Shown: positions 1-7,173, numbered from the stretch's first letter. The stretch: DNA of 9,563 nt from Bacteroidales bacterium (GCA_031279795.1 JAITHZ010000166.1:1-9563); one strand, 5' to 3'. The notes: generated from the letters alone by a model not told the origin. A program made the numbers and translations.

Positions 1-126
1 GCTGATTATGTGCAATATATTGACGATGCTTGGCTTCACTTAATAAATGGGTCAAACTGGGCAAAAGCAGGAAACAAAGATGATTTTTTAAAACAAATTT
101 TTCTTTCTTTAACTTCAAGAAAATAA
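1..126 (+). CDS. C-terminal end of an unidentified protein (partial)
   Basis: An open frame runs from the first base of the window to a TAA at 124-126 and encodes 41 residues, ending in the basic tail LTSRK. The fragment has aromatic and acidic residues (YVQYIDDAWLHLINGSNW) but no motif I can assign to a family. Its stop codon directly abuts the ATG of the glycosyltransferase at 127 with no spacer, so the two genes are very probably co-transcribed and perhaps translationally coupled. From its position it is likely another polysaccharide-cluster gene, for example a glycosyltransferase, but this is inference from context only. The start lies outside the window. Confidence 0.6.
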   Translation, partial: ADYVQYIDDAWLHLINGSNWAKAGNKDDFLKQIFLSLTSRK

Positions 127-1326
127 ATGAACCTTCTTTTTATAAACAATGCCGAAGTTTCGCCATTCAGCAACGGGATACAGCGTGTAACACATCTGCT
201 GTCACAGGCGTTTGCCGCAGAAGGAATCAATTGTTATTCCGCTTTTTACTTCGATAATCCTGCGACAGAAAAAACGCCATTTACCATAAAACTCAAACTT
301 CAACATGGACAGGAATACGAAGTTTTAAGCCGTTTTATCGCCGACAACAAGATAAAATTCATTATTTGTCAGGAGGTTTTGGGAAACAAACGTTTGTTTA
401 AAAACATACGCCGAGCAGCAGCCAATAGTTGCAAACTCCTTTATTGCCTGCATACCACGCCGCTTTCGGCATTTGTGTCTCCCAATACGGCAGCCGAATT
501 TTTCCGTATATTGCACAAGAATCAAATCTTAAGAAGTTTGAAAAAACTGACTGTCGGCTTATTACCGCATTTCGCTTATAACTGGCTTGTTTTCAGACAA
601 AAACGAAAAGAATTTTCCATTCTGAATGAATGCTTTGACCGTATTGTGCTGCTTTCAGAAAAATATATTGACGACTGGCGTACGGTTTCGGCTTTGCCTG
701 CAAACGACCGCCATAAAGTGATTGCCATTCCCAACGCGCTGGTGTTTGATGCTGCGATTTCCGATAAAGATTTAGATAAAAAACAACATGAAATTTTAAT
801 TGTGGCGCGTTTATCGGACAGGCAAAAACGAATTTCAACAGCCTTGCAAATCTGGGAAAAAGCGCAGCAGAATGTTGACGTCAAAAACTGGAAATTGACA
901 ATTCTTGGCACAGGCGAAGACGAAGCATATTACAAACACTTGGTTAAAAAATACAAAATAAAAGCTATAAGCTTTGACGGCGTACAAAATCCGATTGAAT
1001 ACTACCGCCGAGCGTCAATTTTTATGATGACTTCTGCTTACGAGGGTTTTCCGATGACGCTTATTGAGGCGCAGCAAATGGGCGCTGTGCCGATTCTTTT
1101 CAATAATTTTGGAGCTGCACACGACATTGTTGAAAAGGATTTTAGCGGAATAATTATTGAAAAGGATAATTTTGAAGAATATATGAATCAATTAATTATG
1201 CTAATGTGCAATACGGAAAAGCTGCAAATTTTAGCAAAAAATGCTATAGAAAGCTGCAAGCAATTTTCAACCGAAAATATTGTTTCAAAATGGATTGAAT
1301 TATTTAATACGTATTTAACTAAATAA
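127..1326 (+). CDS. GT-B glycosyltransferase, family 4 type (group 1)
   Basis: A 399-residue protein with the two-domain layout of GT-B retaining glycosyltransferases. The N-terminal half (about 1-190) starts with a beta strand (MNLLFINNAEVSPFSNGIQR) typical of the acceptor domain. The C-terminal half (about 215-370) is a glycosyl-transferase group 1 domain: it opens with ILIVARLSDRQKR, contains LTILGTGED, and carries the diagnostic E-x7-E pair in EGFPMTLIE at residues 306-314, which in the family contacts the nucleotide-sugar donor. No signal peptide is seen, so it should act at the cytoplasmic face of the inner membrane, adding a sugar to a lipid-linked glycan. The ATG follows the previous stop codon directly and there is no Shine-Dalgarno. 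Donor and acceptor sugars cannot be deduced. The family call is firm; the role in surface polysaccharide synthesis comes from the neighbours. Confidence 0.9.
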   Translation: MNLLFINNAEVSPFSNGIQRVTHLLSQAFAAEGINCYSAFYFDNPATEKTPFTIKLKLQHGQEYEVLSRFIADNKIKFIICQEVLGNKRLFKNIRRAAANSCKLLYCLHTTPLSAFVSPNTAAEFFRILHKNQILRSLKKLTVGLLPHFAYNWLVFRQKRKEFSILNECFDRIVLLSEKYIDDWRTVSALPANDRHKVIAIPNALVFDAAISDKDLDKKQHEILIVARLSDRQKRISTALQIWEKAQQNVDVKNWKLTILGTGEDEAYYKHLVKKYKIKAISFDGVQNPIEYYRRASIFMMTSAYEGFPMTLIEAQQMGAVPILFNNFGAAHDIVEKDFSGIIIEKDNFEEYMNQLIMLMCNTEKLQILAKNAIESCKQFSTENIVSKWIELFNTYLTK

Positions 1327-1335
1327 CATTTCAAT

Positions 1336-2115
1336 ATGAAAATAAAAAACAAAAAACAAATGTTGCTTTCTATGTTGCTGAGCAAATACTTTTTGCCGAC
1401 TTTGTGTCACAAATTAGAGCGCTGTCTGAAAACTAAACTTCCATTCGCCGGACAATTTCGATGGAAAATGGGAATTTATTCGGAGCTTTCTTACTGGGAT
1501 CAGGTAATGGGAAAAAAAAGGAACTATTATACAACCGAAAAAATAGAGTTCCGCTTGTCGCCAAACACTTTTCTGCCTTCGTATATAACTTCACTTTTCC
1601 CAGATAATGAAGATATTAGCATTTTAGATGTAGGAGCAGGACCATTGACCTCATTAGAAAAAAGGAGCGAATCGCATCACGTAACGATTACTGCGGTCGA
1701 TGCTTTAGGACGCGAATATGATATGATTTTGAAACGCCATGGAATAGATCCTCCCGTAAAAACGCAATATTGCAAAGGCGAGGATATAAGCAATAAATTT
1801 GCGGAAAACAGTTTTGATTTTGTGTACGCACGTAATTCAATTGACCATTGCGACATTCCCGAAAAAGCCATTCTTGGAATGCTCCATGTTTTAAAAAAAG
1901 ATTGTTATATCTTATTGGAACACCGCGAAAACGAAGCCGAAAGAGGACATTATCAAGGATTTCACCAATGGAATTTTTCGGAGCAAAATGGGAAATTTAT
2001 TATTAAATCAAAATACGAAACAATAGATTTCTCTGAAAAGCATAAACATATCTGCCAAACAACTTGTTTGGTTGAAAATGGAGATTGGCTTGTTGTTAAA
2101 ATACGAAAATTATAA
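1336..2115 (+). CDS. Class I SAM-dependent methyltransferase
   Basis: A 259-residue protein with a Rossmann-type methyltransferase core. Motif I is ILDVGAGP at residues 96-103 (the SAM-binding glycine-rich loop). The next strand TITAVDALG supplies the acidic residue expected to hold the SAM ribose. Motif IV-like FDFVYARNSIDH at 160-171 and ILGMLHVLKKDCYILLEH follow in the expected order. The first 90 residues are basic and aromatic and may contact the substrate. A His-rich stretch (GHYQGFHQW) after the core is conspicuous. The gene begins 9 bases after the glycosyltransferase and has no Shine-Dalgarno; a second Met at residue 9 is an alternative start. Inference from context: it methylates a sugar or glycan intermediate. 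Whether the target is O-, N- or C- cannot be told from sequence. Confidence 0.85.
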   Translation: MKIKNKKQMLLSMLLSKYFLPTLCHKLERCLKTKLPFAGQFRWKMGIYSELSYWDQVMGKKRNYYTTEKIEFRLSPNTFLPSYITSLFPDNEDISILDVGAGPLTSLEKRSESHHVTITAVDALGREYDMILKRHGIDPPVKTQYCKGEDISNKFAENSFDFVYARNSIDHCDIPEKAILGMLHVLKKDCYILLEHRENEAERGHYQGFHQWNFSEQNGKFIIKSKYETIDFSEKHKHICQTTCLVENGDWLVVKIRKL

Positions 2116-2168
2116 ACGCTTAAACCCTATTTGATTTTAATTTTAATTAAAAAAAAACAATACTAATT

Positions 2169-3095
2169 ATGTATGTTTGTAGAATTTGTGGAAACAATGT
2201 TGAGAATAAATTATATTCGGGGCGCGAAACAAGAATGGGTTCCGGTGATAAATTCACCTATATAAAATGCTCAAAATGTGGCTGTTTACAGATAGAAAGC
2301 TACCCGTCAAGTATTGATAAATATTATGCAACATATTATTCGCTGCAGCCACTGAAAACAAAAGAATATGTGTATATAAAAATCCTGCGAAACCTACTTT
2401 TCAGATACCTGATTACAGGCCAGAATCTTTTAGGAAAATTAATTTTCAGATTTAATCCTGATTCTTTTTCATGGGTTGAACCCAATATGTTTAATTTTAA
2501 CTCTTCCATAATTGATATTGGCAGTGGAAGAGGGCGTCTGGTAGTAAAAATGGCAAAATCAGGTTTTCGCAATATTGATCCTTTTATAGATGATGATATT
2601 GTTTATAATATAAAAAATAAGCAAATTTTTATCAGAAAACAAAGCTTATACGAATTACAAGGGCATTATGATTTTTTAATGCTTCATCATGTTTTAGAGC
2701 ACCTTCCCGAGCAGCATCAAGTTTTCGAAAAATTAGCGTCACTGATGCATAAAGACAGTAAACTGTTAATCAATATTCCTGTTATTGATTCCTACACATG
2801 GGATTATTACGAAATGGACGCCTTTCAATTAGCGGATATTCCCCGCCATTATTATCTTCATTCAATAAACAGTATAACAATTCTGGCAGAAAACCACGGT
2901 TTAAAAATAATTAAAAAGCAGCATTATGGAAACGAAAATATATTAATAGAATCAGAAAAACTAAAACGAGATAAAACGCTATGCCGCAATTTTAATTTTA
3001 CAAAAAAAGAAATAGCTTCCTTTCGGGAAACAACAAAACATCTGATAAAAACGCAACAAACAGGATTGTGCTGTCTTTATTTATCGCTAAAATAA
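2169..3095 (+). CDS. Zinc-ribbon plus class I SAM methyltransferase
   Basis: A 308-residue protein of two parts. Residues 1-39 carry CxxC at 4-7 and CxxC at 34-37 with one more Cys at 39, a likely structural zinc site like the N-terminal module of sugar C-methyltransferases. The methyltransferase core follows: IIDIGSGRGR (114-123) is motif I and HHVLEHL (173-179) is the motif typical of the Methyltransf_23/11 group. After the core comes INIPVIDSYTWDYY and a His/Tyr-containing PRHYYLHS segment. It lacks the extra C-terminal domain of NovU/TylC3-type C-methyltransferases, which are about 100 residues longer. A 53-base A+T-rich gap with no recognisable promoter precedes it, and no Shine-Dalgarno is present. 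The gene is markedly A+T-rich (17% G+C in the 60 bases from 2581), unlike the flippase after it, suggesting separate acquisition. A glycan role is inferred from context. Confidence 0.85.
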   Translation: MYVCRICGNNVENKLYSGRETRMGSGDKFTYIKCSKCGCLQIESYPSSIDKYYATYYSLQPLKTKEYVYIKILRNLLFRYLITGQNLLGKLIFRFNPDSFSWVEPNMFNFNSSIIDIGSGRGRLVVKMAKSGFRNIDPFIDDDIVYNIKNKQIFIRKQSLYELQGHYDFLMLHHVLEHLPEQHQVFEKLASLMHKDSKLLINIPVIDSYTWDYYEMDAFQLADIPRHYYLHSINSITILAENHGLKIIKKQHYGNENILIESEKLKRDKTLCRNFNFTKKEIASFRETTKHLIKTQQTGLCCLYLSLK

Positions 3096-3110
3096 TTATT
3101 TTCAATAACC

Positions 3111-4535
3111 ATGCAAATAGGACGTAAAGATGTCATTTGGAACTACACGGCCACTTTTTTGCAGATAGGGGCGTCATTGCTGTTGTTCCCGTTCATTCTG
3201 CGAACATTGCCGCCGGAAACGATTGCTGTATGGGCGATTTTCGCAGCAATTACGGCTTTTGTCTACCTGCTGGATTTTGGATTTAATACCTCATTTACAC
3301 GAAATGTATCTTACGTGTTCAGCGGAGCAAAACAGTTGAAAAGCACAGGCTTTTATGTAGTGGAAGCAAGTAATGCGGATGTTGACTACAGCTTGCTGAA
3401 AGGGTTGATCGGCGTGATGCGATTCTTTTATTCGCGCATGGCGATAGTTCTTTTTGCTCTGCTTGCAACGGCTGGAACCGGCTACGTTTATTCCTTGTTG
3501 TCTGAGTATTCGGGCAATCATTCCGAAGTATATTTATCGTGGATTATTTTGTGTCTGATCAATTCGTATTCGTTTTATACACTTTACTACGATTCGCTTT
3601 TGCTCGGGAAAGGTCTGGTAAAACGAACGAAACAGATTGCCATTGTCGGACAGTTAATTTATTTGATTGCGGCAATTGCATTTATCATGTTGGGTTTGGG
3701 ACTTGTGGCCATTGTGAGCGCTCAGGCATTGTCGGTCATCGTCAAACGAATATTGGCTTACCGTTCGTTTTATGCAGCGGAAATCAGAAACAATCTCGGG
3801 AATGCGGTAAAAAAATCGCAACGGGATATTTTGAAAGCAATCTATCCGAATGCTTTAAAATCTGGATTAACTTCTGTAGGGGCGTTTTTTGTGCAAAAGT
3901 CGGCAATTATTATCGGATCACTGTATTTATCGCTTGACGTCATCGCTTCATACGGAATAACAGTACAGATTGTTGGAATAATTGCTGGAATAGCTATGGT
4001 TTATTTTTCAACTTACTTACCCAAATTAGTGCAATACAGAATCCAAAATAATAATGACGAAATAAAACGTATCTATCTTAAATCGAGTCTGTTTTCATTC
4101 AGTATCTATATTGCTGGAGGAATAGGACTGCTTGTTTCAGGCGATTGGACGCTGAATCTGATAGGAAGTAAAACGCCGCTGTTAAATACCTCTTTGGTTG
4201 CCATTATCTTGCTGATACAGTTGTTGGAATCGAATCACAGTATTGCGGGCGGCATTTTGACTTCAAAAAACGAAGTGCCCTATTTCAAGGCTGCCTTGTT
4301 TGCTGGTGGTTTCACATTACTGCTTTTGTGCATATTTTTTAAATTCACACATGTCGGAGTGTTGGGCATGCTGCTGGCGCAGGGCATTGCTCATGGATGT
4401 TATAACAACTGGCACTGGCCAGCAGTTGTCATAAAAGAATTGAAAATAGATAAGAACGATATATGCCAAACCATTTTATATTCCGTGAAAAAAGTTTATT
4501 TCCAGCAGATGAGACATAAAATATGGGGGAAATAA
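3111..4535 (+). CDS. Wzx-type polysaccharide flippase (MOP superfamily)
   Basis: A 474-residue, strongly hydrophobic protein with about 12 predicted membrane helices, roughly at residues 13-31, 38-56, 109-130, 140-165, 175-195, 196-213, 250-275, 278-300, 325-343, 358-375, 393-411 and 414-430. The start MQIGRKDVIWNYTATFLQIG and the segment FGFNTSFTRNVSYVFSGAK match the pattern of O-antigen/exopolysaccharide flippases of Bacteroidota, where the first helices are followed by a conserved cytoplasmic loop. Length is normal for Wzx (about 400-500). It would move undecaprenyl-linked glycan units from the cytoplasmic to the periplasmic face of the inner membrane. The ATG is 15 bases after the preceding gene, with no Shine-Dalgarno. 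It is the last gene of the + strand cluster. G+C is visibly higher than in the preceding methyltransferase. I see no Wzy polymerase or ligase in the window. Confidence 0.87.
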   Translation: MQIGRKDVIWNYTATFLQIGASLLLFPFILRTLPPETIAVWAIFAAITAFVYLLDFGFNTSFTRNVSYVFSGAKQLKSTGFYVVEASNADVDYSLLKGLIGVMRFFYSRMAIVLFALLATAGTGYVYSLLSEYSGNHSEVYLSWIILCLINSYSFYTLYYDSLLLGKGLVKRTKQIAIVGQLIYLIAAIAFIMLGLGLVAIVSAQALSVIVKRILAYRSFYAAEIRNNLGNAVKKSQRDILKAIYPNALKSGLTSVGAFFVQKSAIIIGSLYLSLDVIASYGITVQIVGIIAGIAMVYFSTYLPKLVQYRIQNNNDEIKRIYLKSSLFSFSIYIAGGIGLLVSGDWTLNLIGSKTPLLNTSLVAIILLIQLLESNHSIAGGILTSKNEVPYFKAALFAGGFTLLLLCIFFKFTHVGVLGMLLAQGIAHGCYNNWHWPAVVIKELKIDKNDICQTILYSVKKVYFQQMRHKIWGK

Positions 4536-4565
4536 AAAAACTTCTGAAGTAACAACACAGTTACT
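4534..4565 (-). terminator. Candidate terminator after lolE
   Basis: On the - strand the end of lolE reads into a perfect 6-bp inverted repeat (AGTAAC, 6-base loop TGTGTT, GTTACT; 4565-4548) whose left arm holds the lolE TAA stop. After a short spacer, itself part of a small ACTTC/GAAGT palindrome, comes a run of seven T (4540-4534) and then ATTT. This resembles an intrinsic terminator, though the stem is short and not G+C-rich. The T run overlaps the flippase stop codon on the other strand. No comparable U-tract signal serves the + strand flippase transcript. Confidence 0.4.
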
Positions 4566-5805
4566 GCTCTGCAGACAGAGGCGAACACCTGGCAGCGCTT
4601 CTTGCGGGAATCCATGCTGTAAGTAATCCAATCAATAATACGATAACGAAAACTAAGAAAATGTCCGTCAACTGCAATTCGACTGGATATGTTTTAATGA
4701 TGTATGCATCAGAACCGTCACCAAGTTTTAAAATTCCAAAATATTCCTGAATAAAGCACAATAAGACGCCAAGTACAATACCAATAATCACACCGATAAA
4801 AGCAATAATCCACCCTTCAAACAAAAATATTTTAAATATCAATTTATTATTGGCACCCAGACTATGGAGAGTTTTCACGTCGGGCTTTTTGTCGATGATT
4901 AGCATCGACAGCGACCCAATCATGTTAAATGTAGCGATCAACAGGATAAAAAAGAGGATAAAAAATGCCATCCATTTTTCAGATTGCACGATACGATAAG
5001 CATCTTCTTGCTGTTCTTCCTGATTTTTAATGAGATAAGCATTTCCCAAGTAAGCCTTCAGTTTTGCTTTTGTTTTTTCAATACTGTAGCTTGATTTAAT
5101 ATGCAATTCAATTGCCGAAACTTCTGTTTCATAATCCAGCAATGTTCTGACAAACGAAAGCGGAAGCAGGATGTAATGATCGTCGTATTGAGGTTGGGAA
5201 ATAGCAAAAATCCCTGTAACGAATGCATAGCCAGCAGTAAAGGAGGATGCATAATTCATTGAATTTATGCTGGCTTTCCGGTTGGGGACGTCGATTTCTA
5301 CCGGAAGGGTAAAATTGGAACGTATGCCTAATTTCACCGCCAGCCCAAGTCCCAACGTTGCATAATCGGCAATACTGTCCGACAGTTTTAATTTCCCTTC
5401 ATACAGAATGTTATCCAACTCTGGCATTTCAACAAATGCTTCGTCAACAGCTTTTATTTTGCCTACTTCCTGATTATCGCCGTAACGGATTAACCCGTTT
5501 TCTTCGATTGTTTCCGAAAAAAGAGCAATTTCCTCCCAGCTTTTTATGGCTTGAATGGAATCGTTAGCTGCATCGAATACCTTTCCCTTTGCCGGATATA
5601 TCTTCAACTGTGGATCAATCTGGCTGTATAAAGTGGAAATAAGTTGCTGAAATCCATTGAAAATGGACAGTGTACATACCAACGCCATTGTCGCTACTGC
5701 TACGCCACCAACAGAAACCATTGAGATAAAATGAATGGCGCTGTGCGATTTTTTGGAAAAGAAATACTTTTTGGCAATAAACAATGCTAATACATTGTTA
5801 TACAT
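4561..5805 (-). CDS. lolE: LolC/LolE-type ABC transporter permease (FtsX-like)
   Basis: A 414-residue inner-membrane protein of the lipoprotein-releasing (Lol) permease family. The N-terminal signature LFIAKKYFFSKKSHS (8-22) leads into the first helix (about 24-48, SVGGVAVATMALVCTLSIF). A large periplasmic domain follows (about 50-275). The FtsX domain has three helices (about 279-302, 332-352, 382-398) and the hallmark ATFNMIGSLSMLIIDKKPDV with LHSLGAN, corresponding to the coupling region that meets the ATPase LolD. Expected role: extracting lipoproteins from the inner membrane for delivery toward the outer membrane. The frame can be extended upstream to a GTG at 5847, but homologues begin just before LFIAKRYFFSKK, so I chose the ATG at 5805. 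There is no Shine-Dalgarno and no adjacent LolD gene. It lies 147 bases after rplI on the same strand, so it may be read through from the ribosomal operon. Confidence 0.88.
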   Translation of the reverse strand: MYNNVLALFIAKKYFFSKKSHSAIHFISMVSVGGVAVATMALVCTLSIFNGFQQLISTLYSQIDPQLKIYPAKGKVFDAANDSIQAIKSWEEIALFSETIEENGLIRYGDNQEVGKIKAVDEAFVEMPELDNILYEGKLKLSDSIADYATLGLGLAVKLGIRSNFTLPVEIDVPNRKASINSMNYASSFTAGYAFVTGIFAISQPQYDDHYILLPLSFVRTLLDYETEVSAIELHIKSSYSIEKTKAKLKAYLGNAYLIKNQEEQQEDAYRIVQSEKWMAFFILFFILLIATFNMIGSLSMLIIDKKPDVKTLHSLGANNKLIFKIFLFEGWIIAFIGVIIGIVLGVLLCFIQEYFGILKLGDGSDAYIIKTYPVELQLTDIFLVFVIVLLIGLLTAWIPARSAARCSPLSAEQ

Positions 5806-5810
5806 TGTTA
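5791..5810. repeat. Perfect 10-bp tandem duplication at the lolE start
   Basis: The decamer TACATTGTTA occurs twice in a row (5791-5800 and 5801-5810). On the - strand each copy holds an ATG. The one at 5805-5803 is in the lolE frame; the other, ten bases further, is out of frame and runs into a stop after two codons. Confidence 0.9.
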
Positions 5811-5952
5811 TATTATTATCATTGTTGTGTACAGTAAGCGCTGTCACATATTCCTATGCACCATTACAAGTTGTGATAATTTAATAATCAATAAATTAAA
5901 TGTTCTCAACATGTAATAATGCATATCAATATGAGCATGTTCAAGCATGTCA

Positions 5953-6396
5953 TTATTCAGAAATGACAACAAAGGGGATTTCTACATTTACTTCTTTATG
6001 TAATTTAATGATCGCCTTATAGTCACCTACTTCTTTGATGCTTTCTTTGATGAGGATTAACTTTCGGTCAATCGCAAATCCAGTCTTTTCGAGGGCTTCA
6101 GCAATTTGAATATTATTGACCGAGCCAAAAATTTTACCGGAAGAACTGGTTTTTGCACCAATCGTCAGGGAAACTCCGTCCAGTTTAGCAGCCAGTTCCT
6201 GCGCATTGCACTTCATTTTTTCCAGTTTGTGGGCGCGTTGTTTCAAGTTTTCAGCCAACACTTTTTTTGCAGATTCCGAAGCAATTACGGCTTTTTTCTG
6301 GGGAATCAGATAATTTCTGCCGTAGCCGCTTTTTACCGTCACAATATCGTCTTTATATCCAAGATTCAGGATGTCTTCTTTTAAAATTACTTCCAT
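5953..6396 (-). CDS. rplI: 50S ribosomal protein bL9
   Basis: A 147-residue protein, the usual length for bL9. The N-terminal rRNA-binding domain (about 1-50) begins [19 protein letters not shown] and carries the family signature with [18 protein letters not shown] long connecting helix rich in Lys, Glu and Ala follows (about 42-75), then the C-terminal domain with [18 protein letters not shown], the conserved S-G-K-L/I-F-G-S-V motif. bL9 binds 23S rRNA near the L1 stalk and reaches out from the ribosome. It is the third gene of the classic rpsF-rpsR-rplI operon, 18 bases after rpsR. A strong Shine-Dalgarno precedes it, which is unusual in this phylum. Confidence 0.97.
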   Translation of the reverse strand: MEVILKEDILNLGYKDDIVTVKSGYGRNYLIPQKKAVIASESAKKVLAENLKQRAHKLEKMKCNAQELAAKLDGVSLTIGAKTSSSGKIFGSVNNIQIAEALEKTGFAIDRKLILIKESIKEVGDYKAIIKLHKEVNVEIPFVVISE

Positions 6397-6403
6397 AGTT
6401 TTT

Positions 6404-6410
6404 CCTCCTT
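6404..6410 (-). promoter_or_regulatory. Strong Shine-Dalgarno of rplI
   Basis: On the - strand AAGGAGG stands 7 bases before the rplI ATG (6396), matching seven consecutive bases of the canonical sequence complementary to the 16S rRNA 3' end. It fills most of the 18-base rpsR-rplI gap. Most genes in this window have nothing comparable, so the site is remarkable rather than routine. Confidence 0.85.
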
Positions 6411-6414
6411 CCTT

Positions 6415-6687
6415 TTATTTCATCATATCCGTAACATAGGGAAGCAAAGCCAAATGGCGCGCCCGTTTTACTGCCTGAGCCACTCTGCGCTGGAATTTCA
6501 GGGAAGTTCCCGTGATACGGCGGGGCAAAATTTTACCCTGTTCGTTCAGAAACTTTTTCAAAAATTCGGGGTCTTTGTAGTCAATATATTTAATACCGCT
6601 TTTTTTGAAACGACAGTATTTCTTTTTTTTAACATCCACTGCCAGTGGCGTTAAATACCTGATTTCTGATTGATTTTGCATAGCCAT
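6415..6687 (-). CDS. rpsR: 30S ribosomal protein bS18
   Basis: A 90-residue basic protein. It carries the bS18 hallmarks in order: [18 protein letters not shown] (22-39), then [19 protein letters not shown] with the invariant PRRITG turn, then [18 protein letters not shown]. Usual family length is 75-95; the N-terminal 20 residues are a somewhat long, variable extension. bS18 forms a heterodimer with bS6 on the 30S platform near the 3' end of 16S rRNA. The ATG at 6687 lies 3 bases after the rpsF stop; a second Met at residue 3 is a possible alternative. A Shine-Dalgarno (AAGGAG) inside the rpsF 3' end precedes it. In Bacteroidota bS18, with bS6 and bS21, is known to help mask the anti-Shine-Dalgarno. 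Confidence 0.97.
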   Translation of the reverse strand: MAMQNQSEIRYLTPLAVDVKKKKYCRFKKSGIKYIDYKDPEFLKKFLNEQGKILPRRITGTSLKFQRRVAQAVKRARHLALLPYVTDMMK

Positions 6688-6690
6688 AAA

Positions 6691-7056
6691 TTAATTCTCC
6701 TTTTTTTCTTTTTCGAGTTCTTTTTTAGTTGATTTCAGACTCCGCCTTTTTGCGGCATACTCGGCAGCGTATTTATCCATACAGAATGTCAAATAACGGA
6801 TAACACGTTCATCGCGACGATAATTCAGCTCTAATTTGGCAATAACTTCCGGTTCTGCAGTAAATTCCAATAACTGATAAAATCCGGTCGATTTTTTCTG
6901 AATCGGGTACGCCAGCTTGCGCAAACCCCAGTTTTCGTCGTTCAAAATTTCGGCGCCTTCTGCAAGCAGCAAATTTTTGAACTTATCGACCGTTTCCTTC
7001 ATCTGTGCATCAGACAAAACGGGAGTTAAAATGAAAACGGTTTCATACTGTTTCAT
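6691..7056 (-). CDS. rpsF: 30S ribosomal protein bS6
   Basis: A 121-residue protein that starts [16 protein letters not shown], the typical first strand of bS6, and continues with a ferredoxin-like fold: [19 protein letters not shown] in the middle and [17 protein letters not shown] near residue 80-95, which holds the conserved R-R-D-E/x-x-V-I/L-R-Y motif. The last 20 residues ([19 protein letters not shown]) are a charged tail. A longer in-frame start at 7137 would add 27 residues unlike bS6 and would overlap the -7 promoter box, so I set the start at 7056. bS6 pairs with bS18 on the 30S platform. It is the first gene of rpsF-rpsR-rplI. No Shine-Dalgarno precedes it; the upstream bases are TTTAACCAAACCAAATTGT. 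Confidence 0.96.
   Translation of the reverse strand: MKQYETVFILTPVLSDAQMKETVDKFKNLLLAEGAEILNDENWGLRKLAYPIQKKSTGFYQLLEFTAEPEVIAKLELNYRRDERVIRYLTFCMDKYAAEYAAKRRSLKSTKKELEKEKKEN
6697..6702 (-). promoter_or_regulatory. Shine-Dalgarno of rpsR
   Basis: AAGGAG on the - strand, 9 bases before the rpsR ATG at 6687, lies within the last codons of rpsF. It sits in a purine-rich run that also encodes the Lys/Glu-rich tail of bS6, so part of the match could reflect coding needs. Spacing and length of match are nevertheless suitable for a working site. Confidence 0.7.
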
Positions 7057-7134
7057 ACAATTTGGTTTGGTTAAAAAATAAGTAACAAATAAACAGTCAG
7101 TTATAAAATATAATCCTGCTGTAAATTCGAGGTG

Positions 7135-7163
7135 CAAAGATACAAAATATTTAGATATAACAA
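7135..7163 (-). promoter_or_regulatory. Bacteroidota-type promoter of rpsF-rpsR-rplI
   Basis: On the - strand, TTG at 7163-7161 is followed after 18 bases by TATCTTTG at 7142-7135. This is an exact match to the Bacteroidota primary sigma factor consensus (TTG at -33, TAnnTTTG at -7). The expected transcription start is near 7129, giving a leader of about 70 bases before the rpsF ATG at 7056. The leader is A+T-rich and I could not find in it the CCG-type bS6:bS18 binding element described in other phyla. Confidence 0.8.
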
Positions 7164-7173
7164 TGATTCGAGA

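Noticed and set aside
576..911. 111-codon - strand frame inside the glycosyltransferase gene
   Set aside because: Antisense shadow of the GT-B domain with no recognisable family.
3539..3937. 132-codon + strand frame inside the flippase gene
   Set aside because: Lies entirely within the flippase in another frame, is Cys-rich and has no domain pattern; a shadow frame.
5806..5847. Longer lolE start at GTG 5847
   Set aside because: The added residues (VTALTVHNNDNNIT) are Asn-rich and not like the family N-terminus; the ATG at 5805 fits homologues that start just before the LFIAKRYFFSKK motif.
7057..7134. bS6:bS18 leader binding motif upstream of rpsF
   Set aside because: I looked for the hairpin with conserved CCG-type bulge known from other phyla and could not find it; only a weak ACAG/CTGT pairing is present.
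7057..7137. Longer rpsF start at 7137 adding 27 residues
   Set aside because: The extra residues do not resemble bS6, and the longer frame overlaps the -7 box of the promoter; the ATG at 7056 gives the normal [10 protein letters not shown] start.
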